From Enchytraeus crypticus (taxonomy: Eukaryota; Annelida; Clitellata; Enchytraeida; Enchytraeidae), in the NCBI GenBank assembly GCA_905160935.1, contig CAJHZI010000600.1:1-64000 (forward strand): 64,000 bases of DNA, read 5' to 3'. Positions 1-7,717 of the stretch are shown here, piece after piece. The notes beneath the pieces were generated by a model. The model had not been told where the DNA came from. It worked only from the letters and a program-made list of their open reading frames with translations, and made no database searches. Made by a program: the position numbers and the translations under genes. Numbering within the stretch: position 1 is the stretch's first letter; each line of letters starts with the position of its first letter.

Positions 1-1
1 A

Positions 2-1450
2 GATTCCGATGATGAATTTTCTATACGCAAAGTATATGAATACTACAATGAAATGTACAGAACAACACTAACCCATTGGAAAGTGTCTGGTACAGCTAAT
101 TTGTTCAATATACACAAAATAATAATTGAATTAGTTGCAAAGATGACAGAGTATTTACCCCAAAACATAAGAATTCAAGTTAGTATTCAAACACCTTCAG
201 GCAAGGAACCCCATACGTGCTTACTATCAAAAGATAAAGTAGCCAATAATCTTACAGAATGGACCAATTACTTTATAGATTACTATGATATGAATATTGA
301 AGAATTAACTTTTAAATTAACTGCAATTGAACTACCTCAAGGAACTGGAAGACCGAATGTTATATCTAATCTCGACGATAAACATTGTATAGTTCAAATC
401 AAGAACACTGACACAATATGCTTAGTAAGAGCAATATTAGTTGGTTTAACTTATAATCTAGATAAACTGCAGGAAGTTTTTAAAGATAAGTTAACTGTTG
501 AGGAAATAAGAAATATAAATTTCCGGAGACAAGGTATCCATACCAAAATCAATGAAGGTATATTTTCAGACAATGAAGTAAAATATTTACGTCAAGGAGG
601 TGAAAAAAAGTTACAAACAGTATTAGCTCAAGCTTTTCACAGAATATATTCTATCTCTACTAAGGAATCAGGAAATGATTTTAGTGATATAAAGATAATA
701 GAAGAAAAACTAGATATAGAAGTACAAATATATAGTATGGACACTAGACAAATTTATGCTGGTTTACCCAAGCAAACAAAAATTTATTTAATTTTAAATA
801 ATAATCACTACAGTGTAATATCTAAACTTTCAGCGTTTCTAGGAACAAATGCTAGAAAATGGGAAGCAGCTGAAAAACTGAAATGTGAGGCGTGTAAAAA
901 TCCTACTCAATGTACTAAGGAAGATAAAATTAAATGCCAAGCATGTGGAAAGGTATTTTATAGTCAATCATGTTACGATAATCATATCAAAAATAAAAAA
1001 TGCATTGAGCATTCATACGTATGTCAAAATTGCTATAAGTTTTTCAAAGTAAAAGATAGAAAACCTGAGGATCATAAATGTGGAGAAAAGTTCTGTTCAA
1101 ACTGTAAAGATTGGCATATTGGAGAACATAAATGTTTTATGCAAAGAAAGAAATTAAGGGAATCTAGCGAAAAGTACATATTCTATGATTTCGAAACTAC
1201 TTTAGATAGTAATGGAAAACATATAGTAAATTACTGTATAGCTCAGTATTTTAACGGAGATGAGTATATATTTCATAACGCCAATGATTTTTGTACATGG
1301 GTATTTACTAAAAAGCATAAAGATTATACTGTTATAGCTCACTATGGAAAAGGTTACGATTTTCAATTTGTACAAGAATGGCTCATATCTCATACACAAG
1401 TTGCCAAACCAAATGTAATATATAACGGACAAAAAAATACTGCAACTTGA
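2..1450 (+). CDS. Protein-primed family B DNA polymerase, N-terminal part (open at left edge, frame broken at 1431-1437)
   Basis: N-terminal half of the element's replicative polymerase, which starts DNA synthesis from a protein primer. Residue numbers count from the ATG at 53, but the frame is open from position 2, so the true start is upstream of the window. Residues about 110-262 look OTU-like: a Cys in the context NTDTICLVRAI (Cys123) and a His-Tyr in NNNHYSVI (His252), as in OTU cysteine proteases; this is my reading of spacing only. Residues 278-361 hold a cluster of CxxC pairs and His residues, a likely zinc-binding region. Exonuclease motif I is FYDFETT (Asp379, Glu381) and motif II is HYGKGYDFQF (Asp436). 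The frame then ends at a TGA right after a run of seven A; the rest of the polymerase continues in another frame. Confidence 0.93.
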   Translation, partial: DSDDEFSIRKVYEYYNEMYRTTLTHWKVSGTANLFNIHKIIIELVAKMTEYLPQNIRIQVSIQTPSGKEPHTCLLSKDKVANNLTEWTNYFIDYYDMNIEELTFKLTAIELPQGTGRPNVISNLDDKHCIVQIKNTDTICLVRAILVGLTYNLDKLQEVFKDKLTVEEIRNINFRRQGIHTKINEGIFSDNEVKYLRQGGEKKLQTVLAQAFHRIYSISTKESGNDFSDIKIIEEKLDIEVQIYSMDTRQIYAGLPKQTKIYLILNNNHYSVISKLSAFLGTNARKWEAAEKLKCEACKNPTQCTKEDKIKCQACGKVFYSQSCYDNHIKNKKCIEHSYVCQNCYKFFKVKDRKPEDHKCGEKFCSNCKDWHIGEHKCFMQRKKLRESSEKYIFYDFETTLDSNGKHIVNYCIAQYFNGDEYIFHNANDFCTWVFTKKHKDYTVIAHYGKGYDFQFVQEWLISHTQVAKPNVIYNGQKNTAT

Positions 1451-1451
1451 G

Positions 1452-3734
1452 GTGAAAAGAGGCTATAACATAAGATTTATAGATAGCTTATCCTTTACAA
1501 TGCAACCTTTGAGAGATTTTCCTGAAACCTTTGGATTAGTTGAATTAGCTAAAGGGTACTTTCCACATGAATTTAATAAAGAAGAAAATCAAAACTACAT
1601 TGGAAAATATCCTGATAAGAAATACTATGGTTATGAACAAATGGTTAAGAAAGATAAAGAGGTGTTTGATAAATGGTATAAAAAAGATCAGACCTTTGAC
1701 TTTAAGAAAGAAATGTATAAATACTGTAAATCTGATGTAGATATACTAAGAAGGGGATGCTTAACGTTACGAGAACAATTTTTACAGCAATCCCAAATAG
1801 ATCCATTTCAGTATATTACAATAGCTTCTGTTTGTCAAGCTATTTATAGAAATGAATTCTTACCCAAAGATACTATTGGTGTTATAAATGAGCTTGAAAC
1901 TGATAATTACTCTATAAAATTTATAAAATGGCTAAAGCATAAATCTTTAAAGCAGAATATAAATATTAAACATGCTTGTAATGGAGGGGAACATTGCATT
2001 GTAGTAAATAACGCTCAGAAACTAAAAGTAGATGGCTTTTGCGCAGAGAATAATACAATATATCAGTTTCACGGATGCTACTTTCACGGATGTCCTAACT
2101 GTTACAATGAATTAACAATGAATAAAGTATCAGGTGAATATATGTATAAATTATATGAAAAAACTTGCAGAATTGATAAAGCAATACGAGAAGTTGGATA
2201 TAATTTAGAAACTATTTGGGAACATGAATTTGATAATAACGCTGAAATGAAAAATACATCTTTAAGCGAGTATGACTTGATTGAACCTCCAAACATAAGA
2301 GATAGTTTCTTTGGTGGTAGATGTGAACCGATAAAGCTACTTCATGATTGTAAAGCTAACAATCAAAGAGGAAGATATATAGATGTAGTAAGTTTGTATC
2401 CTACAGTCATGTATTATGATAAATATCCTACTGGTCATCCTACTAGAATCATTAAACCTCAAAAATATGATTATAATTGGTTTGGTTTTATATATTGTAA
2501 AGTTATACCTCCACGAAATTTATATCAACCTGTACTACCTTACAAGCAGAAAACTAAACAAGCTCATAAACTATTATTTGGGTTATGTAGAACATGCATG
2601 AATAGAATAGATTTAAAATGCATTCATCAAAAACCTGTAAAATGTAAATCAGATTGTAAAGGTAAAAAGTGCGCAGAATGTATATCTGTTAGAAAATTTA
2701 TGAAGCAAAACTGTAGTGAATGTTACAATATTAGGAATGGAGAATGCTTTCATACAGATGATGAAAGAGCAATTACAGGGATTTGGTGTACGAATGAAAT
2801 AGAAAAAGCTCTAGAAAAAGGCTACAAGATTGAATACATTTATGAGGTACAACATTTTGAGAGCACTAGTAATGATTTATTCAAAGGATATATAAAAAAG
2901 TTCTTGAAAATTAAACTAGAAAGCAGTAAATTTGATTGTTCTGAAGAAGAGTACAGACAAAAAGCCAGGGATTTGGGTATTGAATTAGGTAAGTTAGAAT
3001 ATAATCCAGGCTTAAGATTTATAGCTAAAATATGTTTAAATTCATTATGGGGTAAATTTGGACAAGTACCTAAACATAGACAAAATAAATATATAGATAA
3101 CGAGGTAGAGTTTTATCAAATTGTACTGAATGATAAAATAGAAAGCTTGTCTCTATCATTCTTAAATGATTCCATAGTTTATGCATCATATGAAACTAAA
3201 GATCAGTTCGTAAAAACAAGTTATAATACTAATATTTACATCGCATGTTTTACTTCAGCTTGGGCTAGATTAAGATTATATGATATGATTGATAGATTGG
3301 GAAAAAATGTATGTTACATGGATACGGATAGCGTTGTTTATATTGAAGATGAAACTAATAAGTACATATTTGAGAAGTACATAGGAGATTCATTAGGAGA
3401 ATGGACAGATGAATTAAAAGGTAAGTACATTGAATTTTGGGCTTGTGCTCAATCAAAAGATTATGGATACATATTAGATGATGGAAAATACAAAGGAAAA
3501 GTTAAAGGATTCAGAGTAACATCTGAAACTGAGAATAAGATGAATCACCAAGCTAGAGTTGATCTTATTAAAGGTAGTATTGGTAGTGTGGATATTAAAT
3601 ATACTCAATTTACTATTAAAAATAGTCAGATATTTACGAAAGATTTATTAAAACAATGGGGATTTCAATTTGACAAAAGACGTATAGTTAGAATAAGTGA
3701 TAATGAAATATACACATTACCATATGGATATTGA
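1452..3734 (+). CDS. Protein-primed family B DNA polymerase, exonuclease III and polymerase domains
   Basis: Second part of the same polymerase, in the +1 frame relative to the preceding part; the frame is open across the A-run at 1431-1437 and the first usable codon after the upstream stop is a GTG, so this is a broken continuation and not an independent gene. Numbering from 1452: exonuclease III motif YCKSDVD (Tyr91, Asp95), polymerase motif A DVVSLYP (311-317), motif B KICLNSLWGKFG (526-537) and motif C YMDTDS (622-627). All catalytic residues are intact. Between motifs A and B, residues about 379-433 contain about a dozen Cys in CxxC-like pairs, longer than the short Cys stretch I associate with this position in Polinton polymerases. 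The C-terminus is complete, ending at a TGA. Confidence 0.95.
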   Translation: MKRGYNIRFIDSLSFTMQPLRDFPETFGLVELAKGYFPHEFNKEENQNYIGKYPDKKYYGYEQMVKKDKEVFDKWYKKDQTFDFKKEMYKYCKSDVDILRRGCLTLREQFLQQSQIDPFQYITIASVCQAIYRNEFLPKDTIGVINELETDNYSIKFIKWLKHKSLKQNINIKHACNGGEHCIVVNNAQKLKVDGFCAENNTIYQFHGCYFHGCPNCYNELTMNKVSGEYMYKLYEKTCRIDKAIREVGYNLETIWEHEFDNNAEMKNTSLSEYDLIEPPNIRDSFFGGRCEPIKLLHDCKANNQRGRYIDVVSLYPTVMYYDKYPTGHPTRIIKPQKYDYNWFGFIYCKVIPPRNLYQPVLPYKQKTKQAHKLLFGLCRTCMNRIDLKCIHQKPVKCKSDCKGKKCAECISVRKFMKQNCSECYNIRNGECFHTDDERAITGIWCTNEIEKALEKGYKIEYIYEVQHFESTSNDLFKGYIKKFLKIKLESSKFDCSEEEYRQKARDLGIELGKLEYNPGLRFIAKICLNSLWGKFGQVPKHRQNKYIDNEVEFYQIVLNDKIESLSLSFLNDSIVYASYETKDQFVKTSYNTNIYIACFTSAWARLRLYDMIDRLGKNVCYMDTDSVVYIEDETNKYIFEKYIGDSLGEWTDELKGKYIEFWACAQSKDYGYILDDGKYKGKVKGFRVTSETENKMNHQARVDLIKGSIGSVDIKYTQFTIKNSQIFTKDLLKQWGFQFDKRRIVRISDNEIYTLPYGY

Positions 3735-3766
3735 GTTTTAATTTTAATAATTTAATTACTAAATAA

Positions 3767-3994
3767 ATGAGTGGATCTACTCTAACTGGTGATTTAATTA
3801 GAAGAGTGAAAAAGTATGACACAGAGGAAGAGAGAAAAGAAGCAAAGTTAAAAGCTTATAAAAAATATGCTGCTAAAAAGTATTACTGTGAAATATGTGA
3901 TAAAACCATGACACTGTATAATTACTCAGATCATATTAAAACAAAACTACATTTGAAAAATTTTCTTTCATATATAGAATCCTCTAATAAATAA
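3767..3994 (+). CDS. Small C2H2-like zinc finger protein
   Basis: A 75-residue basic protein starting at an ATG in the element's common context (ATAAATG), 33 bp after the polymerase stop. Residues 1-38 are highly charged and helical; the C-terminal half has one C2H2-like finger, CEICDKTMTLYNYSDH followed by a second His in KTKLH. The same finger style occurs at the C-terminus of the element's ATPase. Small single-finger proteins beside the polymerase are common in Polintons and adintoviruses. A role in DNA or RNA binding is inference. It is followed at once by the next gene. Confidence 0.75.
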   Translation: MSGSTLTGDLIRRVKKYDTEEERKEAKLKAYKKYAAKKYYCEICDKTMTLYNYSDHIKTKLHLKNFLSYIESSNK

Positions 3995-4006
3995 GAGGTG
4001 TATAAA

Positions 4007-4429
4007 ATGGATACACGAGAGAGAGAACTTTTAGAATGTTTAAGACATGACGTTTGTAAAAGAAACCTTCGTTTCAAAGCTTTTGTTAATAAGTTGCTTG
4101 AACGAGTACGTAACTCCAAAGAAGCGATAACCTTACAAGACATAACGCTGAGAAAATTATTAGAAATGAAACTTTCTGACCAAATATCAGAGACTGACAA
4201 TAAAGCATTAGAACACATGTTGAAATATGGAATTAATTGGGATACCCTTACATTTGGCACTCTCGATTTAATATATAAGATACGTGGCCAAAATTGTCAT
4301 TTTCCAGAGTGGTATTGGAACAGAAGGTGTAAAACCTGTCACACACACGTAGATATGTTAGGATATACGCGTGAAGAAAGGGGTTGGTGTTCCAATTGCT
4401 ATGCTCACGTAATAATAGTTAGTAAATGA
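4007..4429 (+). CDS. Unknown protein with C-terminal zinc ribbon
   Basis: A 140-residue protein from the ATG at 4007; a GTG lies three codons upstream in frame, but the ATG is preferred for an animal virus. The N-terminal 85 residues are predicted helical and rich in Arg, Lys, Glu and Leu. The C-terminal 45 residues carry two CxxC pairs, CKTCH and CSNCY, about 20 residues apart, which fits a zinc ribbon. The start lies 13 bp after the preceding zinc finger gene, so the two are probably co-expressed. I do not recognise the family. This start (TATAAAATG) is one of two in the element that lack the TAAATG context. Confidence 0.7.
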   Translation: MDTRERELLECLRHDVCKRNLRFKAFVNKLLERVRNSKEAITLQDITLRKLLEMKLSDQISETDNKALEHMLKYGINWDTLTFGTLDLIYKIRGQNCHFPEWYWNRRCKTCHTHVDMLGYTREERGWCSNCYAHVIIVSK

Positions 4430-4496
4430 ATACATCTAATGTTACAGTTAAATCTTATCTACCTTCAGAAAAAGAGAGGGTAAGATCTAAATTATA

Positions 4497-4882
4497 ACAG
4501 GTTATGATTTTAAAAGATACTAATCACTAATAGCTACCCAGTGACATTGATTATTATTCTTTATTATTGTTATTATCATTATTATTATTATTATTATTAT
4601 TTATTTATTATAATATTATTATTTTTATTATTTTATTATTATTATGATATTATTATGATAGATGTTTTAAGATAACTTTTAACAGCAGGTAAAGATATAC
4701 TAATTACCAATAGCTATCCAGTGACATTGATTATTATTCTTTATTATTATTAATATTTATTTATTGTTATAATATTATTATTTTTATTATTGTTATGATA
4801 TTATTATGATAGATGTTTTAAGATAACTTTTAACAGCAGGTAAAGATATACTAATTACCAATAGCTACCCAATGACATTGAT
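4497..4882. repeat. Tandem duplication of the lectin gene's 3' end with ATT-rich spacers
   Basis: A segment matching the last codons and stop of the antisense lectin-like gene (the part reading taccaatagctayccartgacattgat) occurs three times: near 4,525-4,552, 4,706-4,733 and 4,857-4,882. The last copy is the true gene end. The second and third share a longer unit with a period of about 151 bp, running through gatgttttaagataacttttaacagcagg. Between copies lies imperfect (ATT)n. This is probably slippage-driven duplication in the gap between convergent genes. Confidence 0.85.
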
Positions 4883-5096
4883 CTCCAGGTTTATAATGAC
4901 CTTCTACAAAATATTGAAAACTATCTTTTGTAATATTACACGGGTTAATATGCAGAGCCCAATCCTGACCATATCGAGCTGATCTCACTAACTGACAAAT
5001 AACAACTGGAGGTTCTGTAAATTTATGAGGTGTAAATCCTGATCCACCACTAAATCTTGAACCAAGTATATTTTGCTTTCCAAACTCCACTTTCAT
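4851..5096 (-). CDS. Small antisense protein resembling an H-type lectin domain
   Basis: An 81-residue protein on the strand opposite to its neighbours, with its ATG at 5096 in the common TTAAATG context and facing away from the ATPase gene. From about residue 24 the sequence follows the H-type lectin pattern known from discoidin I and snail agglutinin: a Pro-rich first strand (FTEPPVVICQL), a middle strand ending in NPCNITKDSFQYFV, and a final strand CHWVAIG with the conserved Trp near the C-terminus. The length matches one lectin domain. There is no signal peptide or membrane helix. A role in binding host glycans, for example on the virion spike, is inference. The 3' end has been tandemly duplicated downstream. 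Confidence 0.6.
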   Translation of the reverse strand: MKVEFGKQNILGSRFSGGSGFTPHKFTEPPVVICQLVRSARYGQDWALHINPCNITKDSFQYFVEGHYKPGDQCHWVAIGN

Positions 5097-5149
5097 TTAA
5101 TAGGTAAATATTTAATTGAAATATTTTTAAGTGGAGTTTATACAGATAA

Positions 5150-6073
5150 ATGGAAGCGAAGTATTACTGGATATCTAAGAAGAGTAAGAAGCATTCAGAT
5201 ATATTTCCGGAGTCATTCCGATGCTTAATAATCGGACAATCAGGTTCCGGGAAAACGGCTTTACTTATGCGGATGCTACTTCAGGAAGATATGTTAGATT
5301 ACAATAAACTATATGTATTTGGAAGATCCCTTCATCAACCGGAATATCAAATACTAAAAGCTGGCTTTGATAATAAATTACCAAAGTCTGATATAACAGA
5401 AATCCTAATGCATAATTCAATGATTAATGAACTCGATGAAAAACCGGAAGTTATAGCAACAGGACTTGCATATGATTTAGAAGATGAGGAGAAAGGAGAT
5501 ATTTCCTGTGAATATTATGAAGATCCAAATGATATTCCTGATCCTAAAGAGTTTGATAAGGAGAACAAGAATCTTATAATATTTGACGATATTATGACTG
5601 ATAAGAATCAATCGGCACCTGGTGCATTTTTTACTAGAAGCAGACATAATAATATCGACTGTATTTACATTTCTCAAAATTATTATCATTTACCTAGACA
5701 TACAATTAGATCAAATTCTAACTTTCTAATCTTATTCAATCTAGATCCCACAGACACCGATCATTTATATAGAGATTCTGGAGCAAGCGTTGATTTTAAA
5801 GATATTAATAAATTTAGACAGTTATGTGAACAAGCATGGTCGAAGAAATATGGATATTTAGTTATTGATAAATCTAAAACAAATCTCAATGAAAAATATA
5901 GATTTCAATTGGAACTTGAAAATCCTGTACAGTTAGTTGAAAATATAATATCACAACCTATAGATAGAATACGTAGAGCTACAAAAACTTGTACATCTTG
6001 CAACCTAACAATGTTAAGCTCTAGTCATGCCAAACATCTTAAATCGAAGCGTCATAAAAAGGCTTTCATATAA
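5150..6073 (+). CDS. A32-like genome packaging ATPase (FtsK/HerA superfamily)
   Basis: A 307-residue P-loop ATPase that would pump the genome into the capsid. Walker A is GQSGSGKT (residues 29-36) and Walker B is LIIFDD (142-147). An arginine-rich motif TRSRH (162-166) sits where the HerA/FtsK group carries its arginine finger, followed by CIYISQN, the sensor-like strand. The C-terminal 30 residues form a C2H2-like finger (CTSC from residue 281, then His residues) not needed for ATP hydrolysis and possibly used to recognise DNA. The ATG at 5150 is in the common ATAAATG context and shares a 50-bp divergent gap with the lectin-like gene. Confidence 0.95.
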   Translation: MEAKYYWISKKSKKHSDIFPESFRCLIIGQSGSGKTALLMRMLLQEDMLDYNKLYVFGRSLHQPEYQILKAGFDNKLPKSDITEILMHNSMINELDEKPEVIATGLAYDLEDEEKGDISCEYYEDPNDIPDPKEFDKENKNLIIFDDIMTDKNQSAPGAFFTRSRHNNIDCIYISQNYYHLPRHTIRSNSNFLILFNLDPTDTDHLYRDSGASVDFKDINKFRQLCEQAWSKKYGYLVIDKSKTNLNEKYRFQLELENPVQLVENIISQPIDRIRRATKTCTSCNLTMLSSSHAKHLKSKRHKKAFI

Positions 6074-6088
6074 TCTTTCACATAATAA

Positions 6089-6376
6089 ATGGACGCACAA
6101 CTTCTGAAGCTTGCTGATCTAACTATTGATCATTCCTACTATGTAATTGGATACAAACCGATATATACTAAATTTGGAGATACTTATATTATCAGATGTA
6201 CACACATCCTTAACGATGAAGAATTTGAAATGTTCGCAACTAAATTAATAGCTGCATACATTTCTGAATATTCTCCTAAAGATAAATTCTCATTCACTGT
6301 TAGAAAAAATTCTAAATACACATACGCTCAGATTTCTGGATATAACCCAAGTTCATCATATATTCGATTAAATTAA
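6089..6376 (+). CDS. Small conserved-looking protein of unknown function
   Basis: A 95-residue protein starting in the ATAAATG context 15 bp after the ATPase stop. It has alternating beta-like segments (YYVIGYKPIYTKFGDTYIIR), a central helix and a C-terminal strand region, with no cysteine pairs or membrane helix. I believe similar small proteins occur beside the ATPase in other Polinton-like elements, but cannot name the family. A compact beta-barrel such as an OB fold is possible; this is a guess from strand pattern alone. Confidence 0.65.
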   Translation: MDAQLLKLADLTIDHSYYVIGYKPIYTKFGDTYIIRCTHILNDEEFEMFATKLIAAYISEYSPKDKFSFTVRKNSKYTYAQISGYNPSSSYIRLN

Positions 6377-6401
6377 CAATGGGAATTTTTTACTTTACTA
6401 A

Positions 6402-6950
6402 ATGGAAATATATTGTCTAAAATGTAAAAGTAAAACTTCAACTTTAAACTTAATTGAATCTGTAACTAAAAATAATAAACCAATACTTAAAGGAAAATGT
6501 GAAATTTGTGGATCTAAAAAGAATAGATTTATATCCAAATCTACAACTGGAGGTGATATCGTTTCATCTGTAATTTCTAAAATACCTAATGAATTTCATC
6601 TTAGAACTCTGAAAGGTAAGAAATATTCATTCTGTGGTCCCAATACAAAGCTAGAGGAAAGATTAAATCCTGATGACACACCAAAAGAATGGTCAAAGCC
6701 TATAAATAAAGTTGATGAAGTTTGTTTAAAACATGATTTAGCTTATAGAGATTCTGATTTAGGAAAGGGAACTAGACGTGAAGCAGATAAGAAAATGTTA
6801 CAAGAACTTGATAATCTTAAAGATTTGAATTTTAATGAAAAATTAGGTAAAGCAGTTATTAAGCCGATTATAGCTGCAAAATATAAATTAGGTTTAGGAA
6901 TATTAAAAAAAACAAAATCGAAGAAGCTAAAGAATTACACAAACCCATAA
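6402..6950 (+). CDS. Zinc ribbon plus parvovirus-like phospholipase A2 domain protein
   Basis: A 182-residue protein with two parts. Residues 1-44 are a zinc ribbon (Cys5, Cys8, Cys33, Cys36), like the DUF5679-type ribbons of large DNA viruses. Residues about 62-145 match the PLA2 domain of parvovirus VP1: the calcium-loop motif YSFCGPNTKLEERL, then the catalytic His-Asp pair in CLKHDLAY (111-112), then an acidic helix with READKKM. In parvoviruses this activity helps particles escape endosomes; a similar entry role here is inference. The frame ends in a Lys-rich tail that overlaps the beginning of the integrase frame, through an eight-A run at 6905-6912. Confidence 0.85.
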   Translation: MEIYCLKCKSKTSTLNLIESVTKNNKPILKGKCEICGSKKNRFISKSTTGGDIVSSVISKIPNEFHLRTLKGKKYSFCGPNTKLEERLNPDDTPKEWSKPINKVDEVCLKHDLAYRDSDLGKGTRREADKKMLQELDNLKDLNFNEKLGKAVIKPIIAAKYKLGLGILKKTKSKKLKNYTNP

Positions 6951-7702
6951 TAAAGAAATTTAAACGAAGAAAAGTTATAGTGTATAATATAGATGATATA
7001 TGGTCAGCAGATTTAGTTGATATGAGACAATACGCAAAGCAAAATAAAGGATTCAATTACATTCTCACTGTAATAGATGTATTCTCTAAATTTGGTTGGG
7101 CAATACCGATAAAAGTTAAGACAGGTAAACAAATGATTGAATTATTTCAACAATTATTCAAAGAAAGAAAACCTAAAAAATTATGGACTGATGCAGGAAA
7201 GGAATTTATTAACAAAGAATTTAAGAAATTCTTAACTGATAATGAAATAGAGTTATATCAAACGTTCAATGAAGGTAAGGCTGTTGTTATTGAAAGATTT
7301 AATAGAACTATTAAAGAAAAGATGTGGAGATATTTTACTGAAATAGGGAGTAATAAATATTTAGATGTTTTACCTAAACTGATTCATGAATATAATAATA
7401 CAATTCATTCTACAATTAAAATGACTCCAACTGAAGGATCGAAGTTGGAAAATGAACACAAGATTAGTTATATACCACAACCTTATAAAGAGAAACCAAA
7501 ATTTAAAATAGGTGATAGAGTTAGAATTTATAAATATAAAAAATTATTTTCAAAAGGTTACGAAACAAATTGGACTGAAGAAATATTCACTGTATCTAAA
7601 ATTATCAATACATCTCCTATAACATATAAAATAAAAGATTTAAACGGAGAAGATATTATCGGATCTTTCTACAAGCAAGAATTGAGCTTATCATCATTTT
7701 AA
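6887..7702 (+). CDS. Retroviral-type (DDE) integrase
   Basis: Inserts the element's DNA into the host genome. Catalytic residues are Asp in WSADLVDM, Asp in LWTDAGKEF and Glu in VVIERFNRT, with about 33 residues between the last two. The core is followed by a C-terminal SH3-like region (IGDRVRIYKYKKLF through GSFYKQEL). No N-terminal HHCC zinc domain is visible. The first ATG in frame is at 6980, but the frame is open from 6887 and the codons before the ATG encode a stretch typical of this family (ELHKP and KRRKV), so translation probably starts upstream or by a -1 shift from the PLA2 frame. A chromodomain-like remnant lies separately at 14.4 kb. Confidence 0.92.
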   Translation: MRFRNIKKNKIEEAKELHKPIIKKFKRRKVIVYNIDDIWSADLVDMRQYAKQNKGFNYILTVIDVFSKFGWAIPIKVKTGKQMIELFQQLFKERKPKKLWTDAGKEFINKEFKKFLTDNEIELYQTFNEGKAVVIERFNRTIKEKMWRYFTEIGSNKYLDVLPKLIHEYNNTIHSTIKMTPTEGSKLENEHKISYIPQPYKEKPKFKIGDRVRIYKYKKLFSKGYETNWTEEIFTVSKIINTSPITYKIKDLNGEDIIGSFYKQELSLSSF

Positions 7703-7717
7703 AAATATAGTTAATAA

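Noticed and set aside
4540..4850. Possible replication origin because of the AT-rich direct repeats
   Set aside because: Protein-primed elements replicate from their ends, and the repeats are explained by duplication of the lectin gene end.
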